NCBI GenBank assembly: GCA_903871935.1
Contig: CAIQIQ010000009.1
Location: 1 to 64,000, forward strand
DNA from: an uncultured Phycisphaerales bacterium
GTDB taxonomy: Bacteria; Planctomycetota; Phycisphaerae; Tepidisphaerales; Tepidisphaeraceae
Direction: 5' to 3'
Length of the DNA: 64,000 nt
In this document: piece after piece, positions 43,334 through 53,513 of the stretch
Layout of the letters: the number at the start of each line of letters is the position of its first letter
How positions within the stretch are numbered: the stretch's first letter is position 1
Made by a program: the position numbers and the translations under genes
Notes under the pieces: generated by a model
Database searches by the model: none
What the model saw: only the letters and a program-made list of their open reading frames with translations
What the model was told of the DNA's origin: nothing

Positions 43334-44668
43334 TTACTTCGTCCGCTCCCACAGCGTTACCAGTGGAACCGGCAGGTTCACAAACTGGTTTTCGCCCACT
43401 GGCACTGAGTCTCGCCGCGATGCGAAATGCTTCCCATCCGGCGAAACCGCCCCGGCATTGTCCTCGGGGAAAACGGCGAGTTTCTCATTCTTGACGATGT
43501 CGAATTCCATGAGTTGATGCTCTCGTGACGATGTCAGCAATACGTGGTTGGCGCTAAGAAAACAGACTTGGGGAAGAGCGTATCTGTTGCCGATTACGAT
43601 GCGCTGCACCCGCAATCCATCGGTAAACCGGTAGAAATCCACCCGCCCATGCCGTGAGACCGCGAGTGTCGCGTGGTCAGGTGACATCGTATAGAAGGCC
43701 TGGAAGCGGTGATCATTTGGGTCGTTGTTCTGGAGCTCCTCAAACTCGAATTCATCCAGTTTCGTCGCCTTGCCGTCCGGGATCGCATAGCGCAACAGCA
43801 CCGGCGTCATGTTATTCCATTTCCCTTCGCTATCCGTCACTTGCATCGCCCCGAGAGTCGCCCCAGCCTTTTCAGCATGGATGAACAGGATCATGTATTG
43901 ACATTTGTCCGTCGCAAACACCTGCTGCAGAGAGTCGGCATCGAATACCTGCACGCTACGGCCGGCGGAGACGGCCAGATAACTCCCCGCCACCATGAGC
44001 GACCGTGCGTTCTGGTCGGCACCAACTTCCTTGCCGAGAACGATTCCGTTCCCGCCGAGGGCGAAGGTTACCACGGATTTCCTCATGCGACCGGTGCTGA
44101 CGTCTTCGCACAGTGCCGCCAGTTTTCCGTCGGAGAGAAATGCGGCATCAATGTAGGTTTTCTTTTCCGCTTTCGGCAGTTCTCCGATGGAGTTGCCGGT
44201 TTGCAGGTCCCATATCTTTGGCGCGATAGCCGGCACGATCACCATATACTGTCCATTGCGCGAGATCACCATCTGCCGCCCGGAATATCCGTTCCCGAGC
44301 GGTTCTCCGAATGACGACAAAACCTTGCCGCTCTTTGCCTCCACGATACGGATGGGATTCTTTCCGTCGGCGAGTACCAGGCGGTCGTTGTCGGCAAAGG
44401 CAAAGACGTTCGGATTCGGGGAGCGTGGCGGCGGTTTGTTCGGCATCGCAGGATACGGGCCACCGTGATCAGAGAAACTTTCCAGCGCCCCCACCTGTTT
44501 CCACCCATCTGCCGTCCGCAACTTGGCGGCATTCACCTGCGCCTCTTCTATCAGCTTTTTTACATCCGGCCGCCCCGGCGGCGCAGTAGCAGGCATACTC
44601 TGAGAGAAAGCCACACCACATGCGGCCACCACTGCCATCATGATCGCCATGCGACGCCAAGACCGCAT
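43334..44668 (-). CDS. Secreted WD40/YVTN-like beta-propeller protein
   Basis: 444 residues with a signal peptide (RMAIMMAVVAACGVAFS). Repeating beta strands follow: VFAFADNDRLVLADGKNPIRIVEAKSGKVLSSF, QMVISRNGQYMVIV...KIWDLQTGNSIGEL, AAFLSDGKLAALCEDV, VQVFDADSLQQVFATD, YTMSPDHATLAVSRHGRVDFYRF, LSANHVLLTSSREHQLMEFD, AVSPDGKHFASRR. This is about seven WD40-like blades. Such secreted propellers are common in planctomycetes and probably bind proteins or ligands; no catalytic site is seen. Stand-alone gene. Confidence 0.75.
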   Translation of the reverse strand: MRSWRRMAIMMAVVAACGVAFSQSMPATAPPGRPDVKKLIEEAQVNAAKLRTADGWKQVGALESFSDHGGPYPAMPNKPPPRSPNPNVFAFADNDRLVLADGKNPIRIVEAKSGKVLSSFGEPLGNGYSGRQMVISRNGQYMVIVPAIAPKIWDLQTGNSIGELPKAEKKTYIDAAFLSDGKLAALCEDVSTGRMRKSVVTFALGGNGIVLGKEVGADQNARSLMVAGSYLAVSAGRSVQVFDADSLQQVFATDKCQYMILFIHAEKAGATLGAMQVTDSEGKWNNMTPVLLRYAIPDGKATKLDEFEFEELQNNDPNDHRFQAFYTMSPDHATLAVSRHGRVDFYRFTDGLRVQRIVIGNRYALPQVCFLSANHVLLTSSREHQLMEFDIVKNEKLAVFPEDNAGAVSPDGKHFASRRDSVPVGENQFVNLPVPLVTLWERTK

Positions 44669-44886
44669 ACTCAGCTCCAGGAATTGCGAAATACAGTTCT
44701 ATTGGACGAGGGTGTCGCTACACAAACAGACGCCCGGTTACACCACGCAATCGAGGCTAGCGAGCACTATGGGGCGATGCAAGGAAAAACCGGGGATGTC
44801 TTTGTGCGGACAACTCCTTGTGTTCTGCATAGGTACGCTCAGAATGCCGCGAGTGCCCACTCTGGGCTTGGGTTTTGCGAGGTGAT

Positions 44887-45681
44887 ATGCCGATTACAGT
44901 TGAGGCCCGACGCGAGTTTGTGCGGGAGAATACCAAGCTCTCGATCTGGTTTGCGCGGCGGCTTTCCAGTCGCAGATGCGTGACATTGCGCGAGACGCTG
45001 ACGGCCTGTACGGATGTCTATCGATGCACCAGCCTGTTTGATGGGAAGAACCATCCGGCCGATACTCCGGGGTTCCGCGATGAGAGGTGGGAGAAGCTGA
45101 TGGTCGAGTTGCAGGAGATCAGCGCGAGGTGCCCGGCGGGGGATACGAGTACGGAGATGGAGGAGGAGGGGCTGGCGCTATTTTGGCCGCTGCTTGAAGA
45201 GAGGATCGCGGCGGCGGTGGCGCGCTGGCCAACCTTGGAGAACCGGCCGTTTGGGATGTTCAGCTACCGGACGGGCGATTACGGGTGGGAGGACGGCCGG
45301 GTGACATTGCATCTGGGGAATCCCTTTGCGCCGGCATCGCCGTTTGCGGACATGCAGAGGTGCGCGAGGGATCTTGGGCGGCTGTTGACGGATGCGGCGG
45401 CCAGGAATAGTGGGCTCACAACGGTGTATTGCTCGAGCTGGTTGGTGGATTTCCCGCCGTTTTTGACGCTGTTTCCAGCGGAATTTGGGGCGAGCCTTAG
45501 AGGACCATCTCCGCTGGCGTATCACATGGGCTGGTGGGGGCAGATGATCGATCGTGGTGGCGGGTTTCACTTTGGCAATGGCCAGTGGCTGCGGCGCACG
45601 GGCGAGTTTCGATGGCGATGCGTACAGCGGGAGTGTTCGGTGGAAGCAGCGCACAGATGGCTCAAGGAGCGGTGGGGATAG
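44887..45681 (+). CDS. Unknown soluble protein
   Basis: 264 residues. ATG at 44887 has GCGAGGTG just upstream. Composition is rich in Trp, Arg and acidic residues; no signal peptide or membrane helix. Notable segments: WFARRLSSRRCVTLRETLTACTDVYRCTSLF, NRPFGMFSYRTGDYGWEDGRVTLHLGNPF, YCSSWLVDFPPFLTLFPAEF and GGGFHFGNGQWLRRTGEFRWRC. The last resembles an active or binding site because of its His, Asn and paired Arg residues, but I do not recognise the family. It follows no operon. Confidence 0.62.
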   Translation: MPITVEARREFVRENTKLSIWFARRLSSRRCVTLRETLTACTDVYRCTSLFDGKNHPADTPGFRDERWEKLMVELQEISARCPAGDTSTEMEEEGLALFWPLLEERIAAAVARWPTLENRPFGMFSYRTGDYGWEDGRVTLHLGNPFAPASPFADMQRCARDLGRLLTDAAARNSGLTTVYCSSWLVDFPPFLTLFPAEFGASLRGPSPLAYHMGWWGQMIDRGGGFHFGNGQWLRRTGEFRWRCVQRECSVEAAHRWLKERWG

Positions 45682-45714
45682 TCGAGCGCCTCGGGAAGAT
45701 TCGCAGGAAAGGCG

Positions 45715-45797
45715 CTAATACGGCCGCGTCACTCTCACATCGCCGAAGCATGTGAAATCACGATCGTTGAGGGTGTCAGGGTTGTGTCCACAATCAC
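45715..45797 (-). pseudogene. VapC-type PIN toxin reduced by internal deletion
   Basis: Directly after the antitoxin stop, with a four-base GTGA overlap, the minus strand reads VIVDT, the start of a PIN protein. It then jumps, in another frame, to TLNDRDFTCFGDVRVTRPY and a stop, the typical end of a VapC. The roughly 110 residues between, including most of the active site, are missing. The remnant is 83 bases long. The antitoxin upstream is intact. Confidence 0.7.
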
Positions 45798-46048
45798 TTG
45801 GCGTGGTCCTCGCGCTTCTCGACCCGCCGGCGAAGTTGGCGGGCGGCATCGGGCGTCTGGCCAATGTCCGCGCGATCGGCCCAGAGCCCACAGGCCGGCA
45901 GATCCGCCAGAGACTTCGTATCGCTCTGTGCAGGCCCTTCGAGTTCAACACGAAGCCGCAAGACTGTTCCTCTGGGAAGATCTACTTTGCCAGATGGAAT
46001 CAGAACCTTCCCATCGAAGGTGGCGGTTACGCTCGTGGTCATACACAC
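45794..46048 (-). CDS. Antitoxin-like protein (DUF104/AbrB-like) left beside a deleted toxin
   Basis: 84 residues. N-terminal beta strands VTATFDGKVLIPSGKVDLPRGTVLRLRVE match DUF104/AF2212-type antitoxins; the tail CGLWADRADIGQTPDAARQLRRRVEKRED is the toxin-binding helix seen in partners of VapC. Its stop overlaps a GTG that begins a PIN remnant. With the toxin gone it may be a relic, or a soluble inhibitor protecting against related toxins. Confidence 0.75.
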   Translation of the reverse strand: MCMTTSVTATFDGKVLIPSGKVDLPRGTVLRLRVELEGPAQSDTKSLADLPACGLWADRADIGQTPDAARQLRRRVEKREDHAK

Positions 46049-46090
46049 GATTATACCCCCTGATGATGGGTTGCCGCCAGCGTGTGTGGG

Positions 46091-46963
46091 TTACCCCTTT
46101 ATCCCGGTTGTGGCGATGCCTTCGATAAACGTTCTCTGGGCAAGAAAAAACAGGATGATCACCGGCGCAATCACCAGCACACTGGCGGCCATCAGATAGT
46201 GCCATTCGGTGCCGCCATGCTGGCTCTGGAACGACTGCAGGCCCAATGCCAGCGTGTATTGGCTGGGTCGCTGGATATACACCAGCGGCCCGAGGAAATC
46301 GTTCCACGCGCCCATGAAGGTAAACAGGGCAACCACCGTCAGGGCCGGCCGGGAAAGCGGCAGAATCACCCGCCAGAAGATCCCCAGTTCACTGCATCCA
46401 TCGATCCGGGCGGCATCGGACAGCTCCTCGGGAATAGTCAGGAAGAATTGCCGCAGCAGAAAGACATTGAACGCCGAGGCGAACCATGCGCCGATCCAGA
46501 GCGGCTTGAGCGTGCCCAGGAATTGCACGCCCGTGTGATCGCCCAGCCACCTGAAGATGGTGAACAGCGACACCATCGTGACCGGGAACGGGATCATCAT
46601 CGTCGAAAGCATCAGGGCAAAGAGAAAGCCGCGCCCCCGGAACCTGATCTTGGCAAACCCGTATGCCACCAACGCCGAAGAGATGCTCGTGCCCGCGACG
46701 CTCATCACCGCGATCACCAGCGTATTACGCGCCAGACGGGCAAAGTCGATTTTCGGGTTCGACAGCACATCAATATAGTTTCGCGGGACCACCGGATCAG
46801 GAATAAACGTCGGCGGAAACTCCATCGTCTTGTCCAGAGTCTTAAGGCTGGTCGAAAGCATCCAGACAAAGGGCAGGATGAACCCCACCGAGATCAGGAT
46901 CAGCCCGATGTGGGTGCTGATGCGCTGGGCGAGCGGAGTTTGCCGGCCGGAAGAAGCTTTCAT
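46091..46963 (-). CDS. Sugar ABC transporter permease (MalG type)
   Basis: About 290 residues and six helices. The cytoplasmic EAA loop reads EELSDAARIDGCSELGIFWRVILPLSRPAL, which docks with the ATPase. ATG at 46963 starts the usual N-terminus (MKASSGRQTPLAQRISTHIGLILIS); a longer in-frame start at 47041 would run into a repeat element and is rejected. Pairs with the MalF-type permease upstream. No ATPase gene is in the cluster, so it presumably uses a shared MsmX-like ATPase encoded elsewhere. Substrate likely an oligosaccharide. Confidence 0.9.
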   Translation of the reverse strand: MKASSGRQTPLAQRISTHIGLILISVGFILPFVWMLSTSLKTLDKTMEFPPTFIPDPVVPRNYIDVLSNPKIDFARLARNTLVIAVMSVAGTSISSALVAYGFAKIRFRGRGFLFALMLSTMMIPFPVTMVSLFTIFRWLGDHTGVQFLGTLKPLWIGAWFASAFNVFLLRQFFLTIPEELSDAARIDGCSELGIFWRVILPLSRPALTVVALFTFMGAWNDFLGPLVYIQRPSQYTLALGLQSFQSQHGGTEWHYLMAASVLVIAPVIILFFLAQRTFIEGIATTGIKG

Positions 46964-46973
46964 CGCTTCGCTC

Positions 46974-47066
46974 CAATGCAAGATGACAAATGGCCAATGC
47001 AAAATGGAATACCGGCCAGCTCTCGCTTCTTCATTTTGCATCTGTCATTTGTCATTGGTCATTTCC
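46974..47066. repeat. ATGCAAAATG-type inverted-repeat element, copy 1
   Basis: Arms rich in AATGCAAAATG and CATTTTGCAT, CATTTGTCATT face each other around an unpaired centre, between the two permease genes. The right arm closely matches the element at 61701-61792. The RNA could fold and affect expression of the downstream permease. Confidence 0.65.
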
Positions 47067-48015
47067 CCTGATAGTGCACCCATCGTTTGCTGGACCAGAA
47101 CGCAACTGCCGTCAGCACCAGCACGATCAGGAGTTGTATCCATGCCATAGCGCTGGCATACCCCATCCGCAGGTAGCTGAACGCATTGTCGTACAGATAC
47201 ATGGTGTAGAAGTACGTCGCCTTGGCCGGCCCGCCGCCGGTCATGATGTAGGCGGTAGCAAAGGTCTGCAGCGAACCGATGATCCCCATCACCAGGTTGA
47301 AGAAGATCACCGGCGAGATCATCGGCAGCGTGACATTGCGCAGTCGCTGCCAGCCGTTGGCGCCGTCGATGTCGGCCGCCTCGTATAGCTCGCGCGGCAC
47401 ATCCTGCAGCCCGGCCAGATAGATCACCACCGCATTGCCTACTCCCCAGATACTCATCATGATCAGCGCCGGCATGGCGGTGCGGGCATCGTCCAGCCAT
47501 GGCGGCGGCATGGTCAGGGGCTGGATCATGTCGCCTCCCTGCAACCCCAGTAGATGATTCAGCCAGGAGAACTGGATCTGCCCCTCGATGCCGCAGAAGC
47601 TCAGCACATGATTCAGCAGGCCCAGCTTGGCATTGAAGATCCACATCCACAGCATGCTGGAGGCGACCACCGGCACCAGTGAAGGCAGGAAGATGATGGT
47701 GCGATAGACGCTCTGGCCGCGGATATTCTGGTTTAGCAGCAGCGCCAGCCCCACCGAGACCATCAGCCCGGCCGGCAGTGCCACCATCGCGTAGTAACCG
47801 GTATTGCGGAGCGTGCGCCAGAAGTCGTCATCGCGCATCAGCTCCCGGTAATTCTCCGTCCCCACCCACAGCGGCGACTGCAACAGCGAGTAATCGCAGA
47901 AACTGTAATAGAGCGAGAGCGCCACCGGCAGCAGCGTGAAGGCGAGAAACCCAACGATCCACGGCGAAATGAACGCTATGCCGCGCGAAAAATCCTGCCA
48001 GTCTTTACGTGTCAT
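47059..48015 (-). CDS. Sugar ABC transporter permease (MalF type)
   Basis: 318 residues and six helices, starting with IAFISPWIVGFLAFTLLPVALSLYYSF. The EAA loop reads RELYEAADIDGANGWQRLRNVTLPMISPVIFF. Its start overlaps the stop of the ParD-like gene by four bases, so that small gene is inside this operon and coupled to permease translation. Works with the MalG-type permease and the upstream binding protein. Confidence 0.92.
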   Translation of the reverse strand: MTRKDWQDFSRGIAFISPWIVGFLAFTLLPVALSLYYSFCDYSLLQSPLWVGTENYRELMRDDDFWRTLRNTGYYAMVALPAGLMVSVGLALLLNQNIRGQSVYRTIIFLPSLVPVVASSMLWMWIFNAKLGLLNHVLSFCGIEGQIQFSWLNHLLGLQGGDMIQPLTMPPPWLDDARTAMPALIMMSIWGVGNAVVIYLAGLQDVPRELYEAADIDGANGWQRLRNVTLPMISPVIFFNLVMGIIGSLQTFATAYIMTGGGPAKATYFYTMYLYDNAFSYLRMGYASAMAWIQLLIVLVLTAVAFWSSKRWVHYQGK

Positions 48016-48287
48016 GCCTTTGCTTTCCTGGCACGCGACGTCTTGAGTCGCTTCCGGGCTTCCGCCCGCAGATTGGCCCAGTACTTGTCGCCGGCCTCCT
48101 CCATCTTGCCGGACGCCATTGACTCCAGGATCAGCGACTCCACCTCTCGCTTCATCTGCCGCTGGCGCTCCCTCCGCAGCATCTCGCGGACATATTCGCT
48201 TGCAGTACTGAATCCGCCTATGTCTACTTGCTTATCAACCCATTTCCTGAGGTCCCCGGGCAACGATATGTTCATGGTCATTCGCAT
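48012..48287 (-). CDS. ParD/CopG-like antitoxin gene inside the sugar ABC operon
   Basis: About 91 residues. Ribbon-helix-helix N-terminus MTMNISLPGDLRKWVDKQVDIGGFSTASEYVREMLRRERQR as in ParD; the charged tail (ESLILESMASGKMEEAGDKYWANLRAEARKRLK) resembles toxin-binding tails, though longer. Starts at 48287, 48281 and 48275 are all possible; 48287 is the outermost next to the family motif. No ParE toxin is seen. It lies between the binding-protein and permease genes, overlapping the latter, so it may be an operon regulator rather than an antitoxin. Confidence 0.72.
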   Translation of the reverse strand: MRMTMNISLPGDLRKWVDKQVDIGGFSTASEYVREMLRRERQRQMKREVESLILESMASGKMEEAGDKYWANLRAEARKRLKTSRARKAKA

Positions 48288-48350
48288 GGGAAGATCATAC
48301 CCGCCATCCATGTTGGCTTCCATTTGTGGCACACTTCACGTCCGGGTATC

Positions 48351-49859
48351 TCACTGCCTACCTCGCTTGCCCTGAAGATCCAGGAACTTCTTATACGCAG
48401 CCGTCATCCGCTCCTGGGCATCGTCCATCGCCTGCTTCGGAGTGGCCTGCAACAGGTAGATACGCTGGATCGCGAACGCCATCTCATCGCCCACCCGCGG
48501 CCAGATCCCGATCTGCGGCACGCCAAAGGCATTGGGGCTGTCGGCCAGTTGGTTGAATATCGCGATATACGGGTTGGGATGCTCGTTCAGGAACTTCTCA
48601 CTCGCCTTCGCCAACGGTGAGTTCTTGCAGTGCATGCTGCACAGGCGTTCCATCACATCCTGGCGATTGACAAAGGCGATGAATTCAAACGCCTCCTTGG
48701 GGTGCTCGGCGCCGCGCGGAATAACCAGCGTGTCAAAACCGCAGTAAGAGACATCCTTGAGCCCCGGCTCCGCCGGCGGCGCTGGGATGAACCCCCACGA
48801 GCAGTACGCGCGCCGTTCCTCGGCCGGCACCAGCGCTGCCCATTTGAGCATCCGATCCTCGCTTGAGAGTTTCCCGGAAGCGACCTCGCCGGCCAGTTGC
48901 TCATCCAGCTTCTGCCGCTCTGGCGGCATGTTCCAGCGGTTCATCTCCGGGCGAAGGTTCTCAATGTAGTTTGCCATCCACGGCCCCTGCTGCACCATGG
49001 CCACAGCACCGGTAAGGAACGGGTTCTGTGTAGAGTTGAACTGGCCGAAGCCCGAGCGAAACTCGCCCATGCTCTCCAGGCCCAGCCGCCGCGAATACGC
49101 CTGGATCCACTCCATGGCTTTGACCATCTGCGGGTGGTTGAGTTGCAGCTTCCCTGTTCTTTCATCAAAGATGCTCACGCCGAACCACTGCCCCGTATAG
49201 CTGACGAACCAGCCCGGCTCCATCGGGATGTACCCGGCCACCTGGATCCGGTCCCGGCCGGAACTGGTCTTCTCCACCACATCCATCGCCCTGGCCCAGC
49301 GGTCCATTTCATCCAGTGTGGCCGGCAAACGATCAGGATCGAGCCCCGCCTGCCGCAGTGCATCCGCGCGCTCGGCCACGATCTTCTTGTTGTAGTGCAG
49401 CCCCATCGACATCGGCGTGCTGATCAGTGCATAGAGCTTGCCCTCATAGGTGCAGGCCTTCCAGAAGACGGGCTTGTAATAGCTCTGCGTGATGCCATGC
49501 GACCGCGCCAACTCATCCAGCGGCTCCAGGGCATCGAGCGTGGCATACTGCACCACCTGGGTGTCCCACAGTCCGGCTATGTCCGGCGGCACACCGCCCG
49601 CCGTCGACACCAGCGTCTTCTGGTTGATGTTGCTCATCGACAGATACTGGACGTAGATACCCTTATCTTTGCCCACCGTGTCGTTGAACCGGTCGACGAT
49701 CTTCTGCATCTGGCTCGCTTCGTTGCCGGTCCACTTCTCCCAATACTGGACGATCACCCGATCATGAACCGGAGGAATGTCGGCCCGCGGGCCAAAGATC
49801 AGCACATAAGCCACCGCCAGCAGCGCCAGGATCGTGATGGTCGGCTTGAAGTACTTCAT
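48351..49859 (-). CDS. Sugar ABC transporter substrate-binding protein, N-terminally anchored
   Basis: About 502 residues. An N-terminal hydrophobic helix (TITILALLAVAYVLIFG) has no lipobox, so the protein is anchored by the helix or cleaved. The family-1 binding-protein pattern is clear: VIVQYWEKWTGNEASQMQKIVDRFND, GVPPDIAGLWDTQVVQYA, PFLTGAVAMVQQGPWMANYIENL, LVIPRGAEHPKEAFEFIAFV. ATG at 49859 gives the shortest sensible leader; ATG at 49877 would overlap cdsA by eight bases. First gene of the importer, just after cdsA. Confidence 0.88.
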   Translation of the reverse strand: MKYFKPTITILALLAVAYVLIFGPRADIPPVHDRVIVQYWEKWTGNEASQMQKIVDRFNDTVGKDKGIYVQYLSMSNINQKTLVSTAGGVPPDIAGLWDTQVVQYATLDALEPLDELARSHGITQSYYKPVFWKACTYEGKLYALISTPMSMGLHYNKKIVAERADALRQAGLDPDRLPATLDEMDRWARAMDVVEKTSSGRDRIQVAGYIPMEPGWFVSYTGQWFGVSIFDERTGKLQLNHPQMVKAMEWIQAYSRRLGLESMGEFRSGFGQFNSTQNPFLTGAVAMVQQGPWMANYIENLRPEMNRWNMPPERQKLDEQLAGEVASGKLSSEDRMLKWAALVPAEERRAYCSWGFIPAPPAEPGLKDVSYCGFDTLVIPRGAEHPKEAFEFIAFVNRQDVMERLCSMHCKNSPLAKASEKFLNEHPNPYIAIFNQLADSPNAFGVPQIGIWPRVGDEMAFAIQRIYLLQATPKQAMDDAQERMTAAYKKFLDLQGKRGRQ

Positions 49860-49869
49860 CGGTACCGCT

Positions 49870-50766
49870 TCATCCATGCCGGGCGAAAATGCTGAACAGC
49901 AGATATGCAAACGGGGCCGCCAGCAATGGCGAGTCAATCACATCGAGTATCCCGCCGAATCCGGGAATTGACGCCCCCGAATCCTTCACCGCCGCATCCC
50001 GCTTCATCATGCTTTCCAGAAGGTCGCCAACCTGGCCGATCGCCCCGATCACCGCACCGAAGATCAGCCCCTTTTCCCATGAGAAGTACTGCATCGCCGC
50101 AGCGCAGCTCGCCCCCACAGCCGCAGATGTCGCCACCCCGCAGATCAGCCCTTCCCAGGTCTTCCCGGGCGAAAGCCAGGGAATCAGCTTATGCCGACCC
50201 AGCGCCCGACCGCCGAAATACGCGCCGATATCGGTGGATTTCACAATCAGCAGCACCGTCAGGATCACCATCGTGCTGCCCCGGAACTGCGGCGTATCCT
50301 TCACCCGCAGCGCGATCAGGAACCACGCCAATCCGCCCAGGTACATCGTTGCCAAGACCGTGCCTGCCATATCGTGGATGGCATCATGGGTCTGGCGGCT
50401 CCACGCCCGCCGCAAGGCGGCCAGCATCATCACCGAAACTACAATCAGCGCCAGCGAAGTCGTCCCATAGGGCTTGAATCCGGCAAACTGCGTCAGGAAC
50501 GCATGGATTGCCAGCGCCGTGGAGCCAATGCCGGAGAACACTCGATACGGCTTCACCTGCACCGCCGCGAACAGCGAAGCTAGCTCGCCCGTGGCGGCCG
50601 GCAGAACGATCATGCAGATCGCCAGCAGGCCAATGCCGCCGATGCCATCGGGAAAGCGGGGACCGATCGTCCACTGCTGCGCTGCCCAATCAAGGTAGAG
50701 CAGTCCGATCAGGACTGCGCCCATAGCCACACCGAACGTCAGACGATTGCGAAGCGCTGCTTCCAT
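49870..50766 (-). CDS. cdsA: Phosphatidate cytidylyltransferase
   Basis: 298 residues and about seven membrane helices. The CDP-alcohol cytidylyltransferase signature is at the C-terminus: GQVGDLLESMMKRDAAVKDSGASIPGFGGILDVIDS, with SPGKTWEG upstream. The usual H-G-G of the motif is F-G-G and D-R is D-V, modest departures. CdsA makes CDP-diacylglycerol, the precursor of all bacterial phospholipids, in the inner membrane. It lies 49 bases downstream of sdhB and overlaps or abuts the binding-protein gene, so it is in the middle of a long minus-strand run of genes. Confidence 0.9.
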   Translation of the reverse strand: MEAALRNRLTFGVAMGAVLIGLLYLDWAAQQWTIGPRFPDGIGGIGLLAICMIVLPAATGELASLFAAVQVKPYRVFSGIGSTALAIHAFLTQFAGFKPYGTTSLALIVVSVMMLAALRRAWSRQTHDAIHDMAGTVLATMYLGGLAWFLIALRVKDTPQFRGSTMVILTVLLIVKSTDIGAYFGGRALGRHKLIPWLSPGKTWEGLICGVATSAAVGASCAAAMQYFSWEKGLIFGAVIGAIGQVGDLLESMMKRDAAVKDSGASIPGFGGILDVIDSPLLAAPFAYLLFSIFARHG

Positions 50767-50815
50767 GCATCAGCAAGTGTAGCCGCCGAATGGCGCCGGG
50801 CAAAATGCGCACGCG

Positions 50816-51579
50816 CTAGACCCTCTTCACCGGCTCCATGGTCTCCGTGGTGCTGGCTCGCATGTAGTCGCGGTTCATCCGCGCGATGAAGTCGATGGTA
50901 ATGCCCTTGGGACAAACCGCCTCGCACTCGCCATGGTTGGAGCAGGCGCCAAAGCCCAGCTCATCCATCTTGTTGACCATGCGCAATGCCCGCTGGTGCC
51001 GCTCTGGCTGGCCCTGCGGCAGGAGGCCCAGGTGGCTGATCTTCGCCGCCGTAAACAGCATCGCCGACCCATTGGGACACGCGGCCACGCACGCCCCGCA
51101 GCCGATGCACGCGGCCGCATCCATGGCTCGATCCGCCTTGTTCTTGGGGATCAGCATGGCGTTGGCATCGGGTGAACTGCCGGTGCGGGCGGAGATGAAT
51201 CCCCCCGCCTGCACGATCTTGTCCAGCGAGCTGCGGTCGACCACCAGGTCCTTGATGATCGGGAACGCCCGCGAGCGGAACGGCTCAGCGATGATCGTAT
51301 CGCCATCCTTGAAATGCCGCATGAAGAGCTGGCAGGTCGTCGTCAGTTTCGCCGGCCCGTGCGCTTCGCCGCTGATCATGAAGCCGCAGCTTCCACAGAT
51401 GCCTTCGCGGCAGTCATGGTCGAATGCCACCGGCACCTCACCCTTGCCGATCAATTGCTCGTTGAGCGTGTCCAGAAGCTCCAGGAACGACATATCCGGG
51501 CTGACATCGTCCATGGGGTACGCCACCAGGGCGCCCTTTTTGCCGGGGCCTTCCTGCCGCCATATCTTAAGCATCAACT

Positions 51580-51583
<4 letters not shown>
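50816..51583 (-). CDS. sdhB: Succinate dehydrogenase/fumarate reductase iron-sulfur subunit
   Basis: 255 residues. Cys motifs for three clusters: [15 protein letters not shown] plus a later Cys (2Fe-2S), [12 protein letters not shown] and [14 protein letters not shown] (4Fe-4S and 3Fe-4S ligands). ATG at 51583 overlaps the sdhA stop by four bases; a frame reaching further upstream (51673) would overlap more and lacks support. It passes electrons from SdhA flavin to the quinone site in SdhC. Part of sdhCAB. Confidence 0.95.
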
Positions 51584-53496
<1,913 letters not shown>

Positions 53497-53513
53497 GGTA
53501 TCTGTCTCCAGCT

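Noticed and set aside
42325-43494. 389-codon plus-strand frame across the DUF433/DUF5615 and WD40-like genes
   Set aside because: Antisense to three well-supported genes; no domain in translation.
46964-47041. Upstream 26-codon extension of the MalG-type permease
   Set aside because: It translates the intergenic repeat element and separates the start from the natural permease N-terminus.
46082-47071. 329-codon plus-strand frame opposite the MalG permease
   Set aside because: Antisense shadow rich in Arg, His and Gln; the permease on the other strand has the EAA motif.
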